Below, piece by piece: positions 1-6,101 of a DNA stretch of 6,284 bases. This stretch comes from SIG78 sp045533055. GTDB lineage: Bacteria; Verrucomicrobiota; Lentisphaeria; Victivallales; Victivallaceae. The notes under the pieces are model-generated. The model had not been told where the DNA came from, did no database searches, and worked only from the letters and a program-made list of their open reading frames with translations. The translations under genes and the position numbers were made by a program. The number at the start of each line of letters is the position of its first letter. Position 1 is the stretch's first letter. Location: contig JAZSHD010000096.1 of the NCBI GenBank assembly GCA_045533055.1, forward strand, positions 1 to 6,284. Direction: 5' to 3'.

Positions 1-26
1 TGGAACTCAACAGTGTAGAAATGTAA
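1..26 (+). CDS. Possible C-terminal tail of an upstream gene (GspF-like?), partial
   Basis: One reading frame covers bases 3-23, giving ELNSVEM, and stops with TAA at 24-26, 30 bases before gspG. Inner-membrane T2SS platform proteins (GspF) commonly end in a hydrophobic helix followed by a short tail resembling PIFELNxLV, and gspF usually lies directly upstream of gspG. The seven visible residues fit that pattern. Seven residues cannot identify a gene, and two other frames also reach stops in this stretch (16-18 and 38-40), so this is an inference from context. Confidence 0.3.
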
Positions 27-56
27 ACAATCTGATATAAAAGAGGAGAAAGATAA

Positions 57-500
57 ATGAACTTCAAACGCAAACAAATCCGCCGCAGCAACTTTACTTT
101 GACCGAACTTATGGTGGTGATCGTGATTCTGGTCATGCTCACAAGTTTTGCTGCACCTATGGTCTTCAAGCACATCAAGAGTGCCCGCATCACCACAGCC
201 AAGACCCAGATCAAACTTCTGGAACAGGCGTTGACCGACTACAAGCTCGATACCGGAAAATTCCCGGAAACCGACGACGGTTTGCAGGTGCTGGTGGAAA
301 ACACCAACGATGTGGAAAAATGGGACGGCCCTTACATTAAGCCCGCCGTGCCCAAGGACCCCTGGGGCAACGATTATGTTTATGTCTGCCCCGGCGAACA
401 TGGCGAATTTGACCTTTCCAGCTACGGTGCCGATGGTGTGGAAGGCGGCGAAGGCGAAAATGCCGATATTACCAACTGGGTCAGTAAAGACGAGGAATAA
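57..500 (+). CDS. gspG: Type II secretion system major pseudopilin GspG
   Basis: This is the main subunit of the T2SS pseudopilus, an inner-membrane-anchored periplasmic filament. The 147-residue protein has a basic 12-residue leader, then FTLTE with the conserved Glu at mature position +5 (E17), and a hydrophobic helix at about 18-35. The long amphipathic helix (about 36-64) is followed by the GspG signature: the KLDTGKFPETDDGLQ stretch, PKDPWGN at 99-105, and a C-terminal loop with SYGADG (122-127), GGEGE and ADITNW. In characterised GspG proteins that loop binds a structural calcium ion, and its acidic residues are kept here. Length matches the family. The start is supported by GAGGAG at 43-48, eight bases before ATG. 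The oddity is Asn12 at -1, where the prepilin peptidase normally needs Gly. It is the first gene of the gspGHIJK cluster and ends directly against gspH. Identification is firm. Confidence 0.96.
   Translation: MNFKRKQIRRSNFTLTELMVVIVILVMLTSFAAPMVFKHIKSARITTAKTQIKLLEQALTDYKLDTGKFPETDDGLQVLVENTNDVEKWDGPYIKPAVPKDPWGNDYVYVCPGEHGEFDLSSYGADGVEGGEGENADITNWVSKDEE
492..497 (+). promoter_or_regulatory. gspH: Ribosome-binding site that supports the TTG start of gspH
   Basis: GAGGAA lies inside the last codons of gspG, four bases before TTG at 501. No ATG or GTG in the gspH frame gives a leader followed by FTLLE, so this site decides the start. The four-base spacing is slightly short but usable. Confidence 0.6.
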
Positions 501-1151
501 TTGAGTAAGTTCCAGCGGAAAAATTTTACATTATTGGAACTGGCGGCAGTCATAGCCATACTTATATTGCTGACTGCCGTTTCCGGTGTTTATATCGGGC
601 GGGAGCGAAAAATGCCGGTTTTTGAGCGGTCTTTGCGGGATTTTCAGGTATTCTGTGCCAAAGGCAGAACTGACACCATGCGTGATGGAATCGTCCGCAA
701 AGTGGTCTTTTATCCGGAAGAAAACCTTTTCCGCATGGAAAAAGTCGATCCCATGGGGGAAAGCGAAGCCGTGATCCCCGCCGAAGAGGTGGAAGAAGGC
801 AACATGCCCTATGTGGTGTTGGATGCTATCGATTCTGATTGGGAAGCCGAGCAGAAGCTCAAAACCGCTTCCGGTGATTCTCCAACTCCGGAAGAGGAAT
901 ACGAAACGGTTCGGGAGTGGAAGTTCCCCGAAAAACTGGGCGTAACTGTTGAGCTGCCCGATATGCAAGGCGTGGAGTTTACCGAAGAAAGTCTGGAAAT
1001 GTGGCGGTTCACCCGCAACGGTGCAGCACGGCTCACCCACGCCTTGACCGTACAGCTCAACAGCGACATCAGGACGATCACAGTATCTGACTTTACCGGC
1101 TTGGTGGAGATAGTCAAAACCGATACTGCAGAGGGGCAGATAGTGTTGTGA
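501..1151 (+). CDS. gspH: Type II secretion system minor pseudopilin GspH
   Basis: A 216-residue minor pseudopilin that links the tip complex to the GspG filament. The leader MSKFQRKN is followed by FTLLE (Glu13 at +5) and a hydrophobic helix at about 12-30. The rest is a periplasmic beta-rich domain. The C-terminal portion has the GspH pattern of a WRFTRNG strand (168-174), a strand around 181-195 and DFTGLVEI (197-204), equivalent to the family's final TGxVxL strand. The start is a TTG on the base immediately after the gspG stop. Residues about 88-140 form an acidic stretch rich in Glu, Asp and Pro, probably a surface loop. The -1 residue is Asn8 instead of Gly. Minor pseudopilins diverge quickly, so the assignment to GspH rests on order (between G and I) plus the C-terminal pattern. 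Confidence 0.85.
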   Translation: MSKFQRKNFTLLELAAVIAILILLTAVSGVYIGRERKMPVFERSLRDFQVFCAKGRTDTMRDGIVRKVVFYPEENLFRMEKVDPMGESEAVIPAEEVEEGNMPYVVLDAIDSDWEAEQKLKTASGDSPTPEEEYETVREWKFPEKLGVTVELPDMQGVEFTEESLEMWRFTRNGAARLTHALTVQLNSDIRTITVSDFTGLVEIVKTDTAEGQIVL

Positions 1152-1555
1152 AAAAGCATTTTACATTAGTAGAAGTCATTGTGGCAATGGCGATCATGGC
1201 ATTGGCTCTGACTGCTTTTTTTGCATTGTCCCAATCGGCGGTGAACCGGATAGACAAGGCGTATTCCAACTGGGAGCGGACCCATTTGTTAAGTCAGGCG
1301 GCGGAGTATTATTTACTGTTTGCCGAAGAAGATCCGCCGGATATACCGCCGGAAGTCTTTGAAAGCAATGTATATGATGTGGAAATGCGGTACGAACCGG
1401 CTGAAAATCTCCCGGAAGAACTCAACGATTTATCCAATCAGGCTCCGTTGAGAACATTGATTATCGACCTGGTGACTCCCGGCAGCCGGGAGGTGGTTGA
1501 TACATTGAAAATCGACCGTATCGACTGGGAAAATTCGGGAGATATGGATCAATGA
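1148..1555 (+). CDS. gspI: Type II secretion system minor pseudopilin GspI
   Basis: A 135-residue minor pseudopilin. In characterised systems GspI nucleates the tip complex with GspJ and GspK. The N-terminus MKKH then FTLVEVIVAMAIMALAL is characteristic of GspI, with Glu9 at +5 and an Ala/Met-rich membrane helix to about residue 28. The remainder is a small periplasmic domain (strands near 75-82 and 101-110). The gene starts at GTG, overlapping the gspH stop by 4 bp (GTGA), which suggests translational coupling; GAGGGG at 1131-1136 is a possible but rather distant ribosome-binding site. The leader is only four residues and ends in His instead of Gly, which is extreme for a prepilin peptidase substrate. 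The protein is acidic, about 25 Asp/Glu against about 10 Lys/Arg. Length matches the family. Confidence 0.9.
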   Translation: MKKHFTLVEVIVAMAIMALALTAFFALSQSAVNRIDKAYSNWERTHLLSQAAEYYLLFAEEDPPDIPPEVFESNVYDVEMRYEPAENLPEELNDLSNQAPLRTLIIDLVTPGSREVVDTLKIDRIDWENSGDMDQ

Positions 1556-2190
1556 AAAAGCAGCTTTTTACATTAGTGGAGTTGATTGCCGCCATGGCGG
1601 TACTTGCCTTGATCGGGTCTGCATCGGCAGCGGCACTGGCGGGCTTTCAACGCAGCCACAACAAAGTTGCCATGTTATCTGAACGGCTGGAGCGGAACCG
1701 CAAGCTGGATAAAGTTGCCGAACTTATGGGCAATACGATCCCCTTTTTCTGGAAAGACGAAACCGATGATGATCAGGAACATCTGGTGTTTGACGGTATG
1801 GAAGATGAGCTCTATTTTACCGCCATGCGGCTGCCCAATAATGAGGGCAAAGGAGCATTTATTTTTGTGAGATTATATGTAAACGACGACAATGCTCTGG
1901 CGTGCGATTACAAAGATACTCCGCTGCTGCCCTGGCTGGAATCTGAAGAGCAAAGCAATATAAAAACGGTGATTTTAGCCGAAAATGTGGCAAGTTTGAC
2001 TTTTACCTACGCCGATTACGACGATGAAGACGAAATCGAGTGGCTGGAAGTCTGGGATCAGGACGATGACGAATATCTGGATCGCTTGCCGGCGGCAGTG
2101 GGCTTTACGGTTGAGTTTGAAAACGGCGAAAAACTTTCCTACCTGCGGCGGACAGCCGGACTTTCAGCATTTTCGGGGCTGGCATTATGA
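1552..2190 (+). CDS. gspJ: Type II secretion system minor pseudopilin GspJ
   Basis: A 212-residue minor pseudopilin of the pseudopilus tip. The leader MKKQL precedes FTLVE (Glu10 at +5) and a hydrophobic helix to about residue 31. The periplasmic domain follows the GspJ plan: HLVFDGMEDELYFTAMR (77-93), a FIFVRLYV strand (103-110), LLPWLE (125-130), ILAENVASLTFTYAD (141-155), then a W-containing acidic stretch and RLPAAVGFTVEF (178-189), where the family has LPxAVxLxL. It overlaps gspI by 4 bp (ATGA), with GGGAG at 1537-1541 ten bases before ATG. It is strikingly acidic, about 41 Asp/Glu against about 19 Lys/Arg, with Asp/Glu clusters at 71-75, 156-161 and 169-174. The -1 residue is Leu5. Identification is firm. 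Confidence 0.93.
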   Translation: MKKQLFTLVELIAAMAVLALIGSASAAALAGFQRSHNKVAMLSERLERNRKLDKVAELMGNTIPFFWKDETDDDQEHLVFDGMEDELYFTAMRLPNNEGKGAFIFVRLYVNDDNALACDYKDTPLLPWLESEEQSNIKTVILAENVASLTFTYADYDDEDEIEWLEVWDQDDDEYLDRLPAAVGFTVEFENGEKLSYLRRTAGLSAFSGLAL

Positions 2191-3176
2191 AAAAAAGCGA
2201 AGATGGCGTGGCCTTGGTGGCAGTGCTGGCTCTGTTGAGTTCAGTAAGTTTGCTGGTTATGAGCATGGTGGTTTACTCCCAGCTCTCAACTTACGGTATC
2301 CGCAACGATACGGATGCTTTACGCAGCCGCTACATTGCCGAAGGTGCAATGAACCGGATAATTTTTCTGCTGGCAGCTGACAACAACGAATACCGCACTA
2401 CTTCGCTGGAAAACTTTGATTACAGCGAATACGAAGAAGAGCGCTTTATTCCTGACGGCAGACTGCGGGAGCTGGATTATTACGGTACCACGGTAAAATA
2501 CCGCATAGAAAACGGGGCAGGGGGCATCTCCGTAAGCCCCAGCAATATCAATACAGCGTTGAATAATCTGACCCGGATCCGCCAGACCAACGAAGAAGAT
2601 TTGAGCGAAGCAGTAACGATTTTCCGTACCCGTTTTGCTGATTATGTGGACAGCAACGATTTAGTGGGCGAAGACGGCATGGAAGTTGAGGAATACGAGG
2701 AGTTGGAAGAAAACACTCCGCTGCCCCGGAATAAAGCATTGCAGTTCCGGGAAGAACTCTGGTATATACCCGACGGAGTGAAGTTCTTCCCGCCGGACCG
2801 CAACGGCAGAATGACCTTGCTCAACCCATTGACCTTATCAGGCAGCCGCCGCAGTAAACCGGATTTGTTTCAGGCAAATTACGCACTGCTGACCAATTAC
2901 GCCAATTTAAGCCACGAAGACGCTATGGAAACCTTGAAAACCATCAAGGCATATAAACAGGAGCCGACAGTACTGGCAGACGAGTTCGACCAGCTTTTGC
3001 TGGCAACCTTGAAAAATTACTTTTCCATAACCAACTCCGGCTGCTACCGGGTAACGATAGAAAACGCCGCCGGCGGCAACGCCGGATCAGTGAGAATGGA
3101 TGCAACTTTCAACAACCCGGGAATGACCGGCAGCGAAGGCAAAACCATAACCTTCTACGATTGGCTTATTTACTGA
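2187..3176 (+). CDS. gspK: Type II secretion system minor pseudopilin GspK
   Basis: A 329-residue, largest pseudopilin, which caps the tip as a GspI-J-K complex. The leader MKKSEDG ends in a canonical Gly7, followed by VALVAVLALLSS; lack of Glu at +5 is normal for GspK. The membrane helix runs to about residue 29. Family landmarks follow: the YIAEGAMNRI helix (49-58), YRIENGAGGISVS (105-117), the position of the usual ExGGxxNxN turn, and DYVDSND (152-158) with an acidic stretch and the PLPRNKALQFREELWYI segment (178-194), which matches the family's calcium-site region before the EL..v.G motif. The remainder is the alpha-helical body. It overlaps gspJ by 4 bp (ATGA) and has only a weak GGGG (2175-2178) upstream, so it probably relies on coupled translation. 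It is the last pseudopilin gene, and no gspL or gspM follows. Confidence 0.9.
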   Translation: MKKSEDGVALVAVLALLSSVSLLVMSMVVYSQLSTYGIRNDTDALRSRYIAEGAMNRIIFLLAADNNEYRTTSLENFDYSEYEEERFIPDGRLRELDYYGTTVKYRIENGAGGISVSPSNINTALNNLTRIRQTNEEDLSEAVTIFRTRFADYVDSNDLVGEDGMEVEEYEELEENTPLPRNKALQFREELWYIPDGVKFFPPDRNGRMTLLNPLTLSGSRRSKPDLFQANYALLTNYANLSHEDAMETLKTIKAYKQEPTVLADEFDQLLLATLKNYFSITNSGCYRVTIENAAGGNAGSVRMDATFNNPGMTGSEGKTITFYDWLIY

Positions 3177-3183
3177 ATAAAGC

Positions 3184-3211
3184 TTGCAATGCACTGTATT
3201 TGGTGTATATT
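3184..3211 (+). promoter_or_regulatory. Candidate sigma-70-type promoter for the downstream three-gene operon
   Basis: TTGCAA (3184-3189) and TATATT (3206-3211) are separated by 16 bases, a reasonable match to a housekeeping -35/-10 pair. They sit in the only gap larger than 30 bases between coding regions after position 57, just past the gspK stop. No terminator separates gspK from this promoter, so read-through from the gsp operon is also possible. This is sequence resemblance only. Confidence 0.35.
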
Positions 3212-3224
3212 AAACGAGGTTTTT

Positions 3225-3241
3225 ATATCTGGGAGAGATAT
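3225..3241 (+). promoter_or_regulatory. Small hairpin carrying the ribosome-binding site in its loop
   Basis: ATATCT (3225-3230) and AGATAT (3236-3241) are perfect inverted repeats that enclose GGGAG (3231-3235), the Shine-Dalgarno sequence of the gene starting at 3244. The six-pair stem is AU-rich with one G-C pair, so it would be weak. It could present the site to ribosomes or to a regulator, or it could be chance. Confidence 0.3.
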
Positions 3242-3243
3242 TT

Positions 3244-4056
3244 ATGAGCAAGCGATATATTCCTATTGATTTGGGGTTTGAGCATTATTCTCATGTCAAA
3301 CACGATCTTAATGCCAAAGAGTATGCCAAGATTTTAGCGGAGATCAGTAAAGAGCGTTACGCTCCGGTGAATGTTTCTGAAGCCTACGACCTTTATTTTA
3401 AAAACGAACTGGTTTTGCCCGACAAGGTGCGGGTGATCTGGCTGCACGATATTGAACGGCCCAGCGATAACTTTCTTGCCCGCCGCATGGCGGAAATGGA
3501 ACACGAGTTCGGCTTTCACACCACCTACAACATCCGTTTGGTATCTTTGATCGAACCCACTTGGCGTGATGATTTGTATAAAATCTGCGAGCTGGGCGGC
3601 GAAATACAGTATCAGCACGAAGATATGGTCATCTGCAACGGCGATCAGGCGGCGGCGATTGAAAGTTTCAAAGAAAATATGCAGTATGTACGGGAGTTTT
3701 TCCCAAAGGTTCGTTTTGCTTTCGGGCACGGGGTATTCAAAGCAGGTATTGATTCAGCTGCTTTGGTGAAAAATCCCGATGGGTCTTACAGCGAAGAACT
3801 TATCAAAAAATGCGGCTTACCGGAATCCGGCGAACTTTACGCATTCTTCGACCGGTTGAAAAGAGAGCTGGGCGAACAGAACTGTTTTTATGTTATCGAA
3901 AGCCGTTTTATCGGCGGCGACGAATTTGCTGCCGGTTTGCGGGCGGCAAACCCCGGCGATGTAGTCATATTCTTACAGCACCCCACCTGGTGGAGCGATA
4001 CTTATGACTTTGAAGAATTGAAATTTGTAATGCGGAAAAGCAAGTTTTTTCATTGA
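3244..4056 (+). CDS. Polysaccharide-deacetylase-like (NodB-fold) protein with altered metal-site residues
   Basis: A 270-residue protein without signal peptide or membrane segment, so probably cytoplasmic. The layout matches the deacetylase-like family often encoded with surface-polysaccharide genes: a beta strand ending in HDIE (68-71, usual HDVD); MAEMEHEFGFHTTYNIR (82-98, usual AEIEAELGVRATYFFR); GGEIQYQHED (118-127, usual GHEIGYHYED); FGHG (160-163, usual HG); and QHPTWW (245-250, usual HPxWW). Such enzymes use a divalent metal to remove acyl groups from sugars. Here the second Asp of HDVD is Glu71, and the His of GYHYE is Gln124 with a shifted His125, so metal binding and activity are uncertain. 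The start has GGGAG eight bases upstream, and 24 bases separate it from the next gene, suggesting co-transcription with the secreted pair. Fold assignment is fairly secure; substrate and activity are unknown. Confidence 0.7.
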   Translation: MSKRYIPIDLGFEHYSHVKHDLNAKEYAKILAEISKERYAPVNVSEAYDLYFKNELVLPDKVRVIWLHDIERPSDNFLARRMAEMEHEFGFHTTYNIRLVSLIEPTWRDDLYKICELGGEIQYQHEDMVICNGDQAAAIESFKENMQYVREFFPKVRFAFGHGVFKAGIDSAALVKNPDGSYSEELIKKCGLPESGELYAFFDRLKRELGEQNCFYVIESRFIGGDEFAAGLRAANPGDVVIFLQHPTWWSDTYDFEELKFVMRKSKFFH

Positions 4057-4080
4057 TATATTCAAGAAAGGAAAATTAAA

Positions 4081-4755
4081 ATGAACTCAAGACTTTTGGT
4101 CCTTGCTGCGGCAATCATTGCCGGCAGCACCGTGTATGCCAAAAACATTTTCAACTGCGATTTTGAACCCGGCAAGTGGAACAAAGCTGACTTTATTGAA
4201 GTAAAAAGTTCCCGGTGGGAGAATGTGAACACCTTTAAGCAGGAAAAATGTCACATCGTAAATGTCTGCCCCAAGGATGCCACCAAAATTGATATGTTGA
4301 GCAAGCGGGCTCCCGAAACTTATGCTGCCATGATCTGGAAAAATCCCATTAAGGGCAATGTAATAATCAAGTCGGCCATGAGTTTTGACTACCGCATGGC
4401 ACCGAGTATTGTGATTGCCGAAAAGCCCGGTGTCAGCAAAAAAGGCTTCCCGGAATTCCGCACCCATTACGAAGTTGTGCTGTTCGATCAGGGGATCAAT
4501 GTCTGGCGGCACTGGTTCGTCAACGGCAAGCAGATTTGGAAAAAGGCGGCGTTCCTTAAGGCTGATTTCAAACCCAACACCAAATATGAGCTGAAAGTGC
4601 AGATACAGTTTACCGGACGCGGCCCGGTGTGGACTGTAAGCTGCGGCGGGCACGAGTTCGGATTTATCGACGACCTGATGCCCAAAGAGTTTTACGCCGG
4701 GATCGTTGCTTGCGAAGGTGTGAACCGATTCTACGATTTTACAGTTGATAAATAA
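4081..4755 (+). CDS. Secreted protein with probable concanavalin-A-like beta-sandwich
   Basis: A 224-residue exported protein. The N-terminus is a typical Sec signal peptide: Arg4, a hydrophobic core (5-14) and VYA at 18-20, giving predicted cleavage after Ala20. The mature part starts with IFNCDFEPGKW and is predicted mainly beta: strands around 93-103, 128-136 and 168-176, then WTVSCGGHEFGFID (184-197) and a closing YAGIVACEGVNRFYDFTV (205-222). That order, ending in a YDFxV strand, resembles laminin-G or glucanase-like jelly-roll domains such as those in GH16-related or DUF1080-type proteins. I see no catalytic ExDxxE motif, so binding is more likely than hydrolysis. Five cysteines (26, 57, 63, 188, 211) could allow disulfides after export. 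AAAGGA at 4067-4072 lies eight bases before ATG. Specific function is unknown. Confidence 0.75.
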   Translation: MNSRLLVLAAAIIAGSTVYAKNIFNCDFEPGKWNKADFIEVKSSRWENVNTFKQEKCHIVNVCPKDATKIDMLSKRAPETYAAMIWKNPIKGNVIIKSAMSFDYRMAPSIVIAEKPGVSKKGFPEFRTHYEVVLFDQGINVWRHWFVNGKQIWKKAAFLKADFKPNTKYELKVQIQFTGRGPVWTVSCGGHEFGFIDDLMPKEFYAGIVACEGVNRFYDFTVDK

Positions 4756-4775
4756 TATTTTTCAGGAGGAAAATC

Positions 4776-6056
4776 ATGAATACAAAAGTTTTATTGGGTG
4801 CCGCCATTATTGCAGCAGCTGCCAGCAGTTTTGCCGCCCCGGAAATCACCATCAAAAGTACGCCGGAACTGCCCGGTAAAAATCTCATCAGCACCAGTGA
4901 TTTCAGCAAAGGTGTGCTGGGCACCTGGAGCGTAAACACTCCTGCCAACCGCAAATTTGCCAGTATTGATAAAACCGAAGGCGTGGGCGACAAGATGTCT
5001 ATGAAGCTTGCCAGCAATGTTGTCAGCAGCCCCAATCTCTATCACCGGCTGCGTCCGGCGGTACCTTTCAAGGCCGGTGAGCCTTACTATATCCGTTACT
5101 ACGCCAAGCGGGTCGGCTCCAACCCCAAATACCGCAGCGGTGGTTCGCTGGCATTTTTGATGAATAACGGCAAATACAAATATGCTCAGGTTCCGGAACA
5201 CAACGCCGGTGACAGCGACTGGGCAGAATACGATTACAACGGCATTATACCGGCAGATTCCAAATACGGTACACTTTATATGTGCTACTACAAGCAGACC
5301 GGTCACACTCTTTACGATAATGTGGAGTTCCGTCACGGCTGGACAGAATTGAATATTTCTGTAAAAGGCAAAGGGTTGCAGGCGATTGTGGTACGCAACT
5401 CGGTGACCGGCACTGTGCTGAAAGAAAAAATCAAAGGCGAAGAATACAATAAAACCGTCAAAGTTCCCGCCTTCGGCAGCAATTCTGTAGAAGTGCTTGA
5501 CCGCAGCGGCGAAACCACCAGCAAACTTTATCCGGAAAATATCGACAATAATGTTGCCGCCAGCGATAAAGTTATTCCGCTTACTCCGGTAAAGCGGGTG
5601 ATCATGCCAGCTAAAACCACCGAAAGCTTTACCGTTGCCATGCCGTCAATGGCGGGCAAAAAGGCTTATTTGTGTTTTACTGCCAGATTGAATAAAAAAT
5701 CCGGTATCGCCGGATACACCAACGCCCTTAAAGTAAAAGTCAACGGCAAGGTGCTGGGTATGAATAATGTGGTCAAACCCGGCAAAGTCATTGTGCTGCA
5801 GGGTACTCCCAATAAAAAGGCGAATATCGCCAATAGCAGCAGCAATTTTATTGTCTTTTACAGCAATGTTTCAGCCCCGATCCCCCAGCATAACAGATAT
5901 TGCCCAATTAGTGTTGAAAACGGCAATCCCTTCGATTTCAAGCTGGATGTGACCAAACAACTCGAAGAAGGACTGAACACAGTAGATTTGCAGTCGGGCA
6001 CTTTCCTCAAAGAAACCAAACTCTATATCGAAAATCTGCACATAGTTATAGAGTAA
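4776..6056 (+). CDS. Secreted multi-domain protein with N-terminal CBM4/9-like and C-terminal jelly-roll domains
   Basis: A 426-residue exported protein. A Sec signal peptide (Lys4, hydrophobic residues 5-16, SFA at 18-20) predicts cleavage after Ala20 or Ala21. Residues about 36-187 resemble a galactose-binding-like carbohydrate module of the CBM4/9 type: NLISTSDFSKGVLGTWSV at the start, GDKMSMKL, FKAGEPYYIRYYAKR (98-112), and a closing TLYDNVEF (178-185) equivalent to the usual DNVxL strand. Residues about 190-245 look like a small Ig-like linker. Residues about 283-426 form a second jelly-roll, with ALKVKVNGKVLG (317-328), FDFKLDVTKQLEEGLNTVDL (386-405) and a final strand LYIENLHIVIE. No catalytic domain, membrane anchor or sorting motif is visible. 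AGGAGGA (4764-4770) ends five bases before ATG, the strongest ribosome-binding site in the window. It is the last gene before the terminator. A glycan-binding role is inferred. Confidence 0.75.
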   Translation: MNTKVLLGAAIIAAAASSFAAPEITIKSTPELPGKNLISTSDFSKGVLGTWSVNTPANRKFASIDKTEGVGDKMSMKLASNVVSSPNLYHRLRPAVPFKAGEPYYIRYYAKRVGSNPKYRSGGSLAFLMNNGKYKYAQVPEHNAGDSDWAEYDYNGIIPADSKYGTLYMCYYKQTGHTLYDNVEFRHGWTELNISVKGKGLQAIVVRNSVTGTVLKEKIKGEEYNKTVKVPAFGSNSVEVLDRSGETTSKLYPENIDNNVAASDKVIPLTPVKRVIMPAKTTESFTVAMPSMAGKKAYLCFTARLNKKSGIAGYTNALKVKVNGKVLGMNNVVKPGKVIVLQGTPNKKANIANSSSNFIVFYSNVSAPIPQHNRYCPISVENGNPFDFKLDVTKQLEEGLNTVDLQSGTFLKETKLYIENLHIVIE

Positions 6057-6074
6057 AACTCAACAAACCATAGC

Positions 6075-6101
6075 AAGGGCGGAAAACTCCGCCCTTTTTT
6101 T
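6075..6101 (+). terminator. Rho-independent terminator
   Basis: A perfect nine-pair stem (6075-6083 with 6088-6096), with GGGCGG against CCGCCC at its core, closes on a four-base AAAC loop and runs into seven Ts (6095-6101). It begins 18 bases after the stop of the 426-residue protein, so it ends that operon. Confidence 0.93.

Noticed and set aside
33..41. Extended -10-like TGATATAAA upstream of gspG
   Set aside because: Transcription from it would begin at about position 48, at or past the ribosome-binding site, and no -35 is seen at the right distance. gspG is more likely transcribed from further upstream.
531..1040. Minus-strand open frame of 169 codons opposite gspH
   Set aside because: It lies entirely antisense to a well-supported gene, its translation has no recognisable domain, and it has no ribosome-binding site that I can point to.
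4087..4653. Minus-strand open frame of 188 codons opposite the 224-residue secreted protein
   Set aside because: The plus-strand gene has a signal peptide and a good ribosome-binding site. The antisense frame is a by-product of its codon use.
4791..5336. Minus-strand open frame of 181 codons opposite the 426-residue secreted protein
   Set aside because: It is antisense to a gene with clear signal peptide and domain structure, and its translation looks like a shadow of the opposite strand.
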